Below are positions 11,421-20,433 of a stretch of 64,000 nucleotides of DNA, piece by piece. The DNA lies in the NCBI GenBank assembly GCA_964019335.1, contig OZ025673.1, positions 310,001-374,000 on the forward strand. Reading direction: 5' to 3'. The notes below the pieces were generated by a model. It was given only the letters and a program-made list of their open reading frames with translations. It did no database searches and was not told the origin of the DNA. This DNA is from Diplonema japonicum (lineage: Eukaryota; Euglenozoa; Diplonemea; Diplonemida; Diplonemidae). Position 1 is the stretch's first letter. Every line of letters starts with the position of its first letter. The translations under genes were made by a program, and so were the position numbers.

Positions 11421-11817
11421 CTAATTGTCGATGGAAAGAACTTCGATTTCAAAGTTGAGCGTAGCTCCCGCGGGGATGCCCCAGGCAGGGAAGCCATTCG
11501 CACCGTATCCCTCTGCGGCCGGGATGACAATGTTGCGCGACTTTATTTTTATTGTTTTTTAAAAACCTTTTTTTAAAACACACCTCACCGATGGTCATCC
11601 CCAGGCATCCCTGGTCCCACCCCTTAATCACCTGACCAACACCAGCCTTGAACTGGAAAGGCTTCTGGCCAGCGTCCTTCGTGCTCCAGAATTTCTTGTT
11701 GGATTCCTGCACGATCCCAGTAGCGTGGACGGTGACAGTGTCACCCCTGGCCACAGCCCTCCCAGCACCCGCCTTCAGGATCTGAAAGGTCGTCGCGAGT
11801 CCAGCAATGCTCTGCAT
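11421..11817 (-). CDS. FKBP12-like peptidyl-prolyl isomerase, 2 exons
   Basis: Exons 11584-11817 and 11421-11540 join in phase over a 43-bp GT-AG intron to give 117 residues, the size of single-domain cytosolic FKBPs. Family landmarks: VTVHATG (the usual Tyr of VHYTG is Ala), KFWSTKD in place of KFDSS, FQFKAG, VGQVIKGWDQG, GYGANGFPAWGIPAG and the final FEIEVLSID. The hydrophobic floor (Phe, Val-Ile, Trp, Tyr) is kept. The Tyr and Asp that line the FK506/proline pocket are changed, so activity or drug binding may be weak. Without the splice the frame runs into an unrelated Lys-rich tail, which supports the intron. Its start lies only 52 bp from the left end of the retroelement, head to head with it. 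Confidence 0.9.
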
Positions 11818-11869
11818 TTTTCTTCTTTCTTTCTATTATCCCCTTTTTTTTTTCTTTTTTTTTTTCTTT

Positions 11870-12036
11870 GTTACAAATATTTATCTTTCAAAAAATAATT
11901 TTATAACTATATGCAACTTGTACCGAGCAAAAAACTTTCGCAGCTTTTTAAAAAACCTTTTTTGCTCGTGCGAACAACAAAAAAGTAAAATGCCGCCGAA
12001 GACTGCCAAAGCGGGTGGAGAGAGGGTTGGATCACC
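11870..12036 (+). repeat. A1 repeat of the retroelement
   Basis: Starts GTTACAAATATTTATC, contains the 16-nt motif CTCGTGCGAACAACAA, and extends through the ATG of the gag-like ORF (ATGCCGCCGAAGACTGCC) to GGTTGGATCACC. Its partner is A2. The repeat therefore includes the first 15 codons of the gag-like frame. Confidence 0.9.
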
Positions 12037-12890
12037 CACCTCCCCGCCTCCCAGACGCCAGGCCGGAGTGAGGCGACCCCTAAGAGAACCAGGGTCGACC
12101 GGCTCGTCGAGCAGGCCGTTCAAAGGGCCATCTCCGAGCTGCTCCCCACGGTTAGGGACCGGGTGGAGAGTTCGCACCTTGGGTCGGGACATCGGCTGGA
12201 ACTCTCAGCCGACCGAGCTGATCGAGGGCCAAGCGCCGAGGGTACGACTGGGGTCCACCTCCCCGGAATCCGCGACGGAAGGCGCAGACGCCTAGCCTCG
12301 CAGTCTTCCGCAGACTCGGAGGGTTTTCGCGACGAGCCAAGCGCCGACGACTCACCACAGGACAACCCCGACACTCAGGCTCCCCCACCGCTATGGGGTC
12401 TGCAAGCCTTAGAGCCGTCGAAGTGGGCGTGGTTAGAGCCGGGCGAGCGCCCCATGGTGGTGGCCAACATCGCCATGCAGTACAGGCAGCTGACCGTCGG
12501 GCCCCACGCTTGGGAGGCAGGCATGCGGGTCAAGGACCTGCAGGAGTCGTAATGGCCATTGGCTGTCAAGACCCGGTGGAGCTAAACTCAACGCTTGTCC
12601 GCCTCGCCGAGCGAGCCATCGTCCGCCTGCAGGCCCTAGAGAGGGACAACTGGGAGGCCGCCGACGCGATCCAGCAGGCGTTCGACGGGCAGTCGGTCCC
12701 TACTTTTTTGAGAAAGGGAGAACGCCTGACCGAAGAGCTCACCCGTCGACGCAGGAAGCGAAAGCTCACGGACAGCGCTACAACGAGGGGAGGCAAAAGC
12801 CGCAGGGAAGGCAGGGCGTCCGGGGAGAACGAGGGCAGATCCCGCAGAGGAGGCAGGTCTGGATCGAGGGATCGGCGCAGGAAATGACAG
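11991..12890 (+). pseudogene. Gag-like protein of the retroelement, frameshifted
   Basis: The ATG at 11991 opens MPPKTAKAGGERVGSP inside A1. The reading then has to change frame near 12050 (coiled-coil-like LVEQAVQRAISELLPTV), stay open to about 12552 (ANIAMQYRQLTVGPHAWEAG), change again near 12550, and continue through LVRLAERAIVRLQALER to a strongly basic Arg/Lys-rich end at 12887. Helical N-terminal half plus basic tail fits a nucleic-acid-binding Gag-like protein, but no zinc knuckle is visible. No outside homology can be claimed by eye. Two or more frame changes make it a pseudogene unless they are sequencing indels. Confidence 0.6.
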
Positions 12891-14660
12891 CGTTGACAGC
12901 CTCTCCCCCTGCGGTACCTCCCCCAGGCCGAGGTACACACAGTGAGGGCGACTGCAAAGACCTCTTCTTTGCTCAGGTGAAATTCCCTTTTTCTTTTTTC
13001 CGCAGTTCCGCCAAGGTCAGCCAGGGTGCTGACTACGACCCTTTGGACGGTTTCGAGACTTTCCCGTCGGCTGACCCCTTCATTGGATATGACGCAGAAC
13101 CGCGTTTGTTTGGCGTCCTCCTGCCCAGCGGGGTTCAGACGGCGACATTGCGGCGATATCGAGAAGCAGGATCAGTGTCCCTGCCCTCAAAGAGTTGGAC
13201 GAGCGTGGGATCCTTGACGGTGTCGTCGATGTCATCTGCTGTGAACATGCTTTCCGGGGTGCGTTGAAGGAAGGGGCATTGACAGAGATGGAGGCTCCGA
13301 GGTACTTGAGGGGCACGTCGCGGGGCATGCTTCGCCACCTCCCGACGCTCAGAGATTACGGGGTCCTGAGGAAAGTGAAGATCGACCACCCGAAGGTCAT
13401 CCTCCCTGTTCACCGTGCCAAAGAAGTCGGGAGATCTCCGTCTGGTTCAGGACGGCAGGAAGCTGAACCTCTTGATGAAGCCACCCCCCCAGATGTTTTT
13501 GCCGCCGATCTTGGAGGTGATCGAGCGCTTCCTACGCGCAAGGTATGTTGTGACGGCGGATGCGAGGAGTTGGTTTTACCAGTTCCCGCTGTCACCCGCG
13601 GTAGCAAAGTTCTTCGGGGCGAGAGTTTCTGGCTGGAGGGGTCAGTTCAGCACCGTGGTGATGGACGTGATGGCGATGGGGTGGAGTTGGGCGCCAGCTA
13701 TCGCGCAGAGGACCGCCACGGTGTTGCTGCCGGAGGAGCAGGGTGTGTGCTGGATTGACAACTTCTTCGTCCTAGCACAGAGCCGCGAGGAAGCTCTCGG
13801 GAGGTTCGGTTGCTTTTTGCAGAGGTGCGAGAAGGTCGGGGTGGACCTGCACTTCGACGAGGCTGGTGCGGGCGTGCCAAACCAGGAGTTCGAGGCTTTG
13901 GGGCTTGCTTTTGATCTTGTGTCCGCGCGGTACAGGATGGCTCCGAAGTGGGTAGAGAAGGTTCTGCAGGCTGAAGAAACGACGAAGGTTGTCGGCGACA
14001 GCAGGTGTACCCCGAGGGAGTTTTCTCGGCTATTCGGCAGGGTCGTCTGGCACCGGTACACACCAGGCATCCTCTCTGTTTCCTTCCCTACGCCATCAGT
14101 TTCCTCCGCAAAGCCACATCCTTGGTAGCGAAGGAGCCGCAGAAGTGGGACGAGACCGTGGCCGTTCCCCCCATCTACAGTGGCTGACGTGAGGCGCTGG
14201 CGGTGATGGCCAGAAACGCCTGGAGAACCCGACCGGACGAATTACCTGAGAGGGTGGTGTGGACTGACGCTTCGTCGACTGCCTGGGCAGGGGTCATGCT
14301 GGATGAAGCACGTGACGCAGGGAGAGTTCTGCGGACGGTCCTAAGGAACTAGCGGCAGCCCGGGAAGGAGCTTTCATGGCCCTCCGTGGGGGGTCCCGCT
14401 GCAAGGTATCGCTGATGGTCGACAACCTGCCTGCTGTGTACGCGATTCGGAAGGGGCTGTCATCTAGCTTCATGGGAAATAAGATAATTGCTGACATATA
14501 CACTCTCGTAGAGGAGCGTCAGGCAAATCTCCACGTCCAGTGGGTTTCCACACGAGCAGAAGGCAGACCCATTCACGCGGGGCGTTACGCACCCGGGGGC
14601 AAGATCAGGCCACTTCCTGTAGTGAGAGACGCCTCCACGGCCCCGCCGTTACGGCACCGC
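12884..14660 (+). pseudogene. Reverse transcriptase - RNase H, frameshifted
   Basis: The core RT frame is 13415-14128: VPKKSGDLRLVQDGRKLN, then VVTADARSWFYQFPLSP (motif with the first catalytic Asp), then MGWSWAPAIAQ, then the catalytic box as CWIDNFFV, so Asp-Asn instead of Asp-Asp. Upstream, 13195-13400 is open in another frame and probably belongs to the same protein. Downstream, 14195-14340 encodes RVVWTDASSTAWAGVM (RNase H first Asp) and 14376-14600 encodes LMVDNLPAVYAIRKG and a final STRA(E)ADPFTRG-like motif, again in shifted frames. The RNase H acidic set can be traced across frames. RT followed directly by RNase H and then terminal repeats, with no integrase, argues against Ty1/Ty3 and fits the DIRS/Ngaro/VIPER group. 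Confidence 0.75.
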
Positions 14661-14686
14661 GTTCCGCGGTCCCAGAGGGTCCTGAA

Positions 14687-14725
14687 GCGAACAACAAAGA
14701 CATATAGTCATAAAGAATTATTTCT
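14687..14725 (+). repeat. B1 repeat of the retroelement
   Basis: GCGAACAACAAAGACATATA then GTCATAAAGAATTATTTCT, directly followed by A2. It differs from B2 by one transition in the shared part. The first 12 bases also end the A repeat, giving a short homology between A and B. Confidence 0.85.
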
Positions 14726-14894
14726 GTTACAAATATTTATCTTTCAAAAAATGATTTTATAACTATATGCAACTTGTGCCGAGCAAAAAACTTTCGCAGC
14801 TTTTTAAAAAAACCTTTTTTTGCTCGTGCGAACAACAAAAAAGTAAAATGCCGCCGAAGACTGCCAAAGCGGGTGGAGAGAGGGTTGGATCACC
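14726..14894 (+). repeat. A2 repeat of the retroelement
   Basis: Near-copy of A1, including the first codons of the gag-like ORF up to GGTTGGATCACC. It ends 7 bp before B2. Confidence 0.9.
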
Positions 14895-14901
14895 ATCTCT
14901 C

Positions 14902-14945
14902 CTCGTGCGAACAACAAAGACATGTAGTCATAAAGAATTATTTTT
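14902..14945 (+). repeat. B2 repeat of the retroelement
   Basis: Begins with the same CTCGTGCGAACAACAA motif that occurs inside A2 at 14823-14838, then AAGACATGTAGTCATAAAG and an AT-rich end. Recombination between the two 16-nt motifs would produce exactly the fused copy seen at 59353-59491. Confidence 0.85.
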
Positions 14946-15628
14946 TTTTTAAACCCATAGACCGGAGCTGATTTATCAGTCTAAAAAAAAAAAAAAAAAA
15001 ATTAAAAATGCTAAGGTATTTTTAGTGCTCTACAGCCCCTCTCTTTAAGAGGAGCCGACTTTTTTTTTCTAATACTGAAACGCGAATGGGATGACAAAAT
15101 CAAGGTGGGGGAGGAAAAATATTTCGCAAGGTACCAGGTCTAAACGAACCCATAGTGGGTCTCAACAAGCCGGAGGTCTTTCCTTTGTTTTTGATAGGGT
15201 GGCCCTCTAGCAGGGGGGCTCGTCCTGTACTTTGAGTTGTTTTTCACTCCCGCAGCTATCGTGGGGTGGGCAGCCATTCGAGTGGTATAGAGGCCTTTGG
15301 ATACTTACATGGCTCATAATCAAGACAGCAGGATCAACTCACAGATCCCCCATATTCACATTTCAGAACGGTTATGGGAAGAGACAGGCTCCTAAAAATA
15401 ATGCGCCAAAAAGCAGTTTGACACACTTACGACATCTTATTTAAAAACCACCCGAAAAAGCTCTTGAAAATGAAAATAACCCCACCCTTATCAGAACGAA
15501 AAGTTTCAAAAGCAGTTTTTTAGACCAAAAAAAAAACAAAAACAAAAAAACAGCGGTCTTTTATGGGTTACAAATAAAAAAGGAAAGGCCTTCGTGGTTT
15601 ACACTTTAACACAACAAATAACTATTTA

Positions 15629-15750
15629 TTGCCAACAAATAATGAGTCATTATTTAACTCGAGTTCCCGAATTTTTTGCACGAGGGCCCGCAGGGCCCTC
15701 GTGCAAAAAAACGGGTAACGAGTGTTAAATAATGGCTCATTTGGCGGCAA
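15629..15750. repeat. Foldback element with perfect 18-bp central hairpin
   Basis: The ends TTGCC and GGCAA enclose inverted CATTATTTAAC arms. The centre is an exact 18-bp inverted repeat (672-689 with 693-710 of kb 15; core GCACGAGGGCCC) around a 3-base loop GCA. A second copy lies at 36706-36836 and keeps only one half of the central stem. No coding sequence; likely a small mobile or hairpin-forming repeat. Confidence 0.75.
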
Positions 15751-15758
15751 GTAAGTCG

Positions 15759-16191
15759 TTTTATTTCACTCTTCGTCATTTGAGTCACTCACTCTTCACT
15801 GCTTTCACTGCTGTTTTTTTTCACGCAGGTCAGCTTTTTGGGGATTTTCCTAAGGTAATACAGGGTAGCTATTTCGCCGTGGCATTTAAAGGGGAAGTAA
15901 GGCACTTATTCCCACTTTTAAGGGCTGGAATGGCCTCAGATGGCCAAAAATAGTCAAAATACCCCCACCCCAAAAAAATTTTTCAAGGGGTTGGGTGCAT
16001 TTTTTTCCACGACAAGACCCATTTTTTCACTCTGAAGGGCCATTATTTAACTGCAAAATCTCATTATTTAACTAGTTAAATAATGGCGATTTCGCGTTAA
16101 ATAATGGCCGTTTCGCGTTAAATAATGGCCATTTCGCGTTAAATAATGAGGCCCCTAGTGAGTGAAGAAAATGACGAAGAGTGAAATAAAA
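15759..16191. mobile_element. 433-bp MITE-like element with 22-bp perfect TIRs
   Basis: 15759-15780 (TTTTATTTCACTCTTCGTCA...) is exactly the reverse complement of 16170-16191. Inside, 16075-16150 carries about four tandem units of a 21-bp repeat containing CGCGTTAAATAATGG. No ORF of note. A related sequence is at about 5176-5750. I see no clear target-site duplication because both ends run into homopolymer. Confidence 0.7.
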
Positions 16192-16735
16192 AAAAAAAGA
16201 ACATTCTCGTTTCTTCTTTTTCTTCTCTCTTTCTTTCGTAGAGGGGGAGAGTGTGTGAGGAACGGGGGTGCAAGGATAATAAAACGAGGCCCTAAACAGG
16301 CCCTAAAAAAAAAAGAAGAACTGGGATAGTAAAAGGGAGGAGGGCAAAAAAAAAAAAAAAAAAAAAAAAAACGCAGCATTCTCAATGTACAGGAGAAAGG
16401 CTTCATCCTCAAACAAAATGCGATGCGTGCCTCCGTAAGGGCCTCAGGCGTTGTGCAGTGAGTGTAAAACTGCCCCTTCCTCCCCTTCTTTTTTTGCAAC
16501 AGGGGATCTTTAACAGAAACCCTTTCCATTGCACATGCCTTTCCTTTCATTTTCGATAAAAGAAATCCAAATTCGCGTGTCGTGTTTGCGGTTTTCTCTC
16601 TCTCTCTCTTTTTTTTTTATCATATGAATTTCCAACAAACAAAAAAAAGGAGGGGGTTACCATGCAAAGAAACGTAATTTGAAACGGAGGGGGGGGGGGG
16701 GGGGGGGAACTCGATAATTAATGTGCGAGACAAAG

Positions 16736-16856
16736 GAAGCCGGTGGGAACGCCCTGCACAAGCACCGTCTTGCCGGAGCGCCCCGACGAGGAGGTCAACA
16801 GCGAACAACACATCTGATGTATATTTCTTTATATTTCCATATTATCCCCACCACCT
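16736..16856 (+). repeat. Copy of the GGCGGCGCCC dispersed family
   Basis: AAGCCGGTGGGAACGCCCTG, then GAGGAGGTCAACAGCGAACA and an AT-rich end with TTATCCCCACCACC before an A run. The 3' part matches the copies at 4281 and 2800; the 5' part is diverged. Confidence 0.6.
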
Positions 16857-16970
16857 AAAAAAAAAAAAAATCTTTTTTATGTCACTCACACTTCCCCTTA
16901 TTTTTTGTTCCCCCACCCCACCCCACCCATCAAGACTGGCACCCCGATCCCGCCCGTGACAACCGTCCCC

Positions 16971-17756
16971 TCACGAATCGAAAACGCTGTTGCTTACGCT
17001 TAAGGTCACCCCCCCCAACCATACCCGAAGAAACGCTTTAACAAACAGGTACAAAGTGATCAAGAAAAAACAAATCGCGGATTTAATTCGTGACCAAACA
17101 GGCTTGGATGAGTCTGAAAGTATATTCCATGCACCATCTGCCGTATAGCCAAGAACAGGGTAGTTGTGGTAAGCCGCTCGTCGCGCTATGGCTCTAAAAT
17201 CCTCCTCAATTCTTTCCTTAGCAGACGCAGCATTGGCGGGGTTGGTGTAGTACATAAACTTCTCAGACACATAGTCCAAATAAGGAACATAAGTGTCATG
17301 AAATGTTTCCAGCTTTGTCTGGACCTCTGAAGAGAGGTTCTCATATATTGTGGTATAAGTCTTCTTGAGGGTGGCAAGTTGTGAGTTGCTCCAGTCCATC
17401 ACGATTTGTATCTCACCTCCTACAGAATCACTGCCTTGTTGGACCGCAAGCGCCAGCTCAGCCATGGTGCCAGATATTAAATCCCCGAGTTTTTTGTACA
17501 AACCGGTGATGTGTTTGCTGATGGCCAGGTCGTCCCTGTGGTCTCGGCTGAGCTTCACCAGCTTCTTAGTGATCGTCTTCAGACTTTTTTCCATGTCCTT
17601 TTTCAAGCCCAGTAGTTGTTCCAACCACCCGCCTTCCCCCTGTGTCTCCATTGCCTTCACCGACTGCATCATCTCGTCCAACCTCACCGAGTACATCTCG
17701 ATTTCCTTCTGGACCGCATGGACCTGTTGCGGTATCTCTTCCCCTTCCCCGGACAT
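16971..17756 (-). CDS. Unknown coiled-coil protein with C-terminal membrane anchor
   Basis: 261 residues, uninterrupted. Residues 8-75 and 80-165 are helical with heptads rich in Leu, Met, Lys and Glu (for example LKKDMEKSLKTITKKLVKL). A hydrophobic segment near 222-245 (AICFFLITLYLFVKAFL) close to the C-terminus would anchor it with the bulk in the cytosol. There is no signal peptide. This is the layout of tail-anchored or lipid-droplet/ER-associated helical proteins, but I recognise no family. It is followed on the same strand by the glycoprotein side and preceded, 140 bp away, by the multi-pass membrane protein. Confidence 0.7.
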   Translation of the reverse strand: MSGEGEEIPQQVHAVQKEIEMYSVRLDEMMQSVKAMETQGEGGWLEQLLGLKKDMEKSLKTITKKLVKLSRDHRDDLAISKHITGLYKKLGDLISGTMAELALAVQQGSDSVGGEIQIVMDWSNSQLATLKKTYTTIYENLSSEVQTKLETFHDTYVPYLDYVSEKFMYYTNPANAASAKERIEEDFRAIARRAAYHNYPVLGYTADGAWNILSDSSKPVWSRIKSAICFFLITLYLFVKAFLRVWLGGVTLSVSNSVFDS

Positions 17757-17803
17757 TTCTCTCCCGCCCCCCTCCTTCTTTGATTATTATTACTTTGTTC
17801 TTC

Positions 17804-17836
<33 letters not shown>

Positions 17837-17895
17837 TTGTAAGAGAGTTCTCGGAATAAGTAAATAAAAGTTTGGACTTGTTAAACATAAAGAAA

Positions 17896-19137
17896 TTACA
17901 AGTGCGAGATGACATCCAGCCACCTGCATAAGCAAAGCAACAGCCAGGACTTCCCCAAACCGTCCCATCCTATGAAGTTCTGCAGCCCCACAGCCACGAG
18001 CACCACTGCACTGTCGTTCCACACCCACAACAGCAACGCAACTGTTAAAAACGCCGCCGACGCCGCAAAGCTTAGAGAAGGCACATCGACATGGCTACGC
18101 ATGAAAGCCGCGCCAGCAAGACATGCCAGCGGGAGGGAGCTTGTAAGGTAGAGCGAGGTGACCACCGGGAAGAACGGGTGGACCCAATCAATGGGAGCAA
18201 AGAACCCAAAGGACATCACAAACACCAAGGGCACAGCATGAGGCAGCAGAGACGCTCCATCATAAGCCACCGCACCTACCAAAGCGGCGGTGATGACATA
18301 AAACGTTTTCAGTTCAGAGGGTACATTCACAAGAGGAAGGCAGCCAACAGAACACACCAACACACACCACGAAGGGTCATCCAGCCCATAGAAGGGAGCA
18401 CGGGAGGACGTATACGCAAAGGAATACCAAGAGTTAAAGCACACCGCTGCGGTGGCCCATCGCGTGAGGTACGTGTCGGTCGATGATATGTAGCGGGCAG
18501 CAGGAGGCATCATGGAAACCACCAAACCGTACAAATGCGTGCTGGGCCCAACAGGGACACGCAGGAGATCGTAGAAAAAAACAGCAGCCAGCGTCGAAGC
18601 GATCCTCATGGCATCAGGCGGTGTGGTCGGATTGGCGATTTGACCAAACAAACTGAACAAAAACCCTATAAAAGCTGCTATTATCACTAACAGGCTCGTA
18701 CCAGTCTTCATAGTAAGCAGCAAGGTAAGGACAAGCCCAGCACCTGTGAGAAGGGACTCCTTCGATGCGCTCACAGGTCCCGTTGTCCCTGAGGTGTACC
18801 TATCTGCGATTCTTATAACAACGCTTGACCATGCTGATAACAGTGCTACCTGTAGCCTCCCGGGGCCTTCAAACCCGGCAACGAGGAGCGGAACCACCAC
18901 TACAGCCAACGACTCGTCCTTGCAAGGGATGCCCACCCACCATATAGACCATGGGTCCCTGTCTTCGCTTACTTTGTACTCCACGCTGGTAGCCTGCCTG
19001 AGGGATACATACGCTAGTAGGGCGAGAGATAGCGTTTCGAGCCATAAGCCGTTCGGAACGAGACCCCAACATGGGAGGAGGACTGCCGCAGCGCAGGCGG
19101 CTACAGAAGCGTGATGCAGCCCCTTCCATACAACCAT
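17896..19137 (-). CDS. Unknown multi-pass membrane protein
   Basis: 413 residues from the ATG at 19137. The frame is open further upstream but only as a Lys/Arg-rich stretch coded by A/G runs, so the start MVVWKGLHHASV was chosen. Roughly ten to twelve hydrophobic helices cover almost the whole chain with short loops (for example AALVGAVAYDGASLLPHA and TVALLLWVWNDSAVVLVAVG). There are no long soluble domains and no motif I can assign to a transporter family. A conserved membrane protein, possibly euglenozoan-specific. The gap to the next gene is 139 bp, consistent with co-transcription. Confidence 0.7.
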   Translation of the reverse strand: MVVWKGLHHASVAACAAAVLLPCWGLVPNGLWLETLSLALLAYVSLRQATSVEYKVSEDRDPWSIWWVGIPCKDESLAVVVVPLLVAGFEGPGRLQVALLSAWSSVVIRIADRYTSGTTGPVSASKESLLTGAGLVLTLLLTMKTGTSLLVIIAAFIGFLFSLFGQIANPTTPPDAMRIASTLAAVFFYDLLRVPVGPSTHLYGLVVSMMPPAARYISSTDTYLTRWATAAVCFNSWYSFAYTSSRAPFYGLDDPSWCVLVCSVGCLPLVNVPSELKTFYVITAALVGAVAYDGASLLPHAVPLVFVMSFGFFAPIDWVHPFFPVVTSLYLTSSLPLACLAGAAFMRSHVDVPSLSFAASAAFLTVALLLWVWNDSAVVLVAVGLQNFIGWDGLGKSWLLLCLCRWLDVISHL

Positions 19138-19293
19138 TCTCTTTTTTCTTCCCCCTCTCCCTCCCCTTTTCCTTTGGTTTTTTTCTTTTTTTTTTCTTTT
19201 TTTTTTTCTCTTTAAAAATTCAAAAAAAAATGTCACAAAAAAAAAAAAAAAAAAAAGCCATCCAACCTTTGTAAAAAGGAATTTTCCCTCCTT

Positions 19294-19878
19294 TTACACC
19301 AAGTTCAGAAACTTCTCCAATAATGCGGGGCAGTGCTTGATCGCTTCCTCAAAGGTTTCCAAAGATATTGAGGTTTTTTCTGAACTCCCAATGAGGAACT
19401 GCCACAAGCCCTCCACTTCAAGGTTTATGACTTCTATCATCTCGTCATGCTCAGCCTCCTCAACACCTTGAATCATGCAGATGAGGTCCTCACTGGTCAG
19501 GTAACCGTCCCGATCCCTGTCCATAATGGAGAAGAGGATGGGAAGGAGGCGTGGGGACTGGAAGAGAACCGCCTCTTGATAAAGTAGATACTCGTAAAAA
19601 GTGATTTCGCCGTCGCCGTTTAAGTCGTATCCTCTGAACAGGCGTATCGCTTGTGCATCGATATCAACCATAGTCGTGTCCCCTATAACGTTGCTGAGAC
19701 TCAGCTTCTCTAAGTATTTTCTGAACTGGTCGCAGGTCATCTGGCCGTTCGGAGCTAACTGGTAGAACATTGCGTGCATCTTGGTTATAGTATATGTGTC
19801 AAAGTGATGCTTTACAAGATTCAGGTATTTCTCCATATCCTCGTCGTTGACCGAGGGGGTCGTTTGGAAACAGCCCAT
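19294..19878 (-). CDS. Acylated EF-hand calcium sensor
   Basis: 194 residues. The N-terminus MGCFQTTPS offers Gly2 for myristoylation and Cys3 for palmitoylation, so membrane attachment is likely. Two canonical EF-hand loops are visible, DLNGDGEITFYE (about 85-96) and DRDRDGYLTSED (about 121-132), within an array of four helix-loop-helix units whose first and last loops are degenerate. Size, acylation and EF-hand spacing match the neuronal calcium sensor / calcineurin-B-like superfamily; the exact subfamily is not clear. Its leader has a pyrimidine tract ending in AG 44 nt upstream of the ATG. Confidence 0.85.
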   Translation of the reverse strand: MGCFQTTPSVNDEDMEKYLNLVKHHFDTYTITKMHAMFYQLAPNGQMTCDQFRKYLEKLSLSNVIGDTTMVDIDAQAIRLFRGYDLNGDGEITFYEYLLYQEAVLFQSPRLLPILFSIMDRDRDGYLTSEDLICMIQGVEEAEHDEMIEVINLEVEGLWQFLIGSSEKTSISLETFEEAIKHCPALLEKFLNLV

Positions 19879-20130
19879 TTGTTAATTCTTTTTTTTTTTT
19901 TTTTTTTCTCTAAAAGGTTTATCTTGGGCGGAGAGGGGGGGAAAATATAAAAAAAATAAAAATAAAAATAAAAAAAAACCACCACCACCCAATTAGAATT
20001 GAAAAAAGAGAAGAAGAAGAAAAAAAAAATGCTCACTTGCAAAGAAGAAGAAAAATAATAAAGAGTCGGCTGATTGTTTGTGCAGGCCGTGTACACCTAC
20101 CGAAGGGATAAACTGACAGGCTGCCTCTAC

Positions 20131-20164
<34 letters not shown>

Positions 20165-20400
20165 TTAAAGGTGGGTTATACTAAATGTCACAATTCTTTT
20201 TTTTTTTTTTTTTTAATATTTTCAAATACGACAGTTACTGTAGAACCAAAACCATAAACCATTCAAACTAAGAGGGGAAAAAGAAGAACAAAAAAAAAAC
20301 TTTTTTTCCCTCCTCATGACTCTAAAAAAAACCAAGAAAATTCGACAAAAGTTTCAATGTGCATGGAGGAGACATGCTCACTGCTGCAAGAGAGAGACAA

Positions 20401-20431
<31 letters not shown>
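19879..20431. other. Intergenic, nothing supported
   Basis: Leader of the EF-hand gene and 3' flank of the FKBP-TPR gene. Otherwise A, T and mixed homopolymer runs. No repeat family or RNA gene seen. Confidence 0.6.
19923..19942 (-). promoter_or_regulatory. Candidate spliced-leader acceptor for the EF-hand gene
   Basis: On the minus strand a C/T tract (CCCCCCCTCTCCGCCCAAG) ends in AG and is followed by a 44-nt leader to the ATG. Inferred, by analogy with the other acceptors in this window. Confidence 0.4.

Positions 20432-20433
<2 letters not shown>

Larger units (their letters stand above)
11870..14945 (+). mobile_element. Split-direct-repeat retroelement (Ngaro/VIPER-like), decayed
   Basis: About 3.1 kb. 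Order: A1 repeat, gag-like ORF, reverse transcriptase, RNase H, B1, A2, B2. A1 (11870-12036) and A2 (14726-14894) match over about 168 bp with two substitutions and a few homopolymer differences. B1 (14687-14725) and B2 (14902-14945) share about 38 bp. A1-ORFs-B1-A2-B2 is the plan of Ngaro/VIPER-type tyrosine-recombinase retroelements. I see no tyrosine recombinase, which would normally be encoded. At least six frame changes interrupt the coding part, so this copy is inactive or the assembly has indels. GC content of the interior is far above the surrounding intergenic DNA. Alternative reading of the right end: a second, internally deleted element inserted in tandem. Confidence 0.8.
14946..16970. 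other. Gene-free interval with foldback and MITE-like repeats
   Basis: No protein gene seen. 15005-15480 is a block of normal composition with no frame I can support. 15629-15750 is a foldback element, 15759-16191 a MITE-like element with an internal tandem repeat, and 16736-16856 a copy of the GGCGGCGCCC dispersed family. The remainder is homopolymer-rich. Confidence 0.65.

Noticed and set aside
11870-14945. Ty1/Ty3-type LTR retrotransposon
   Set aside because: Terminal repeats are split (A, then B-A-B) rather than simple direct LTRs, and no protease or integrase follows the RT.
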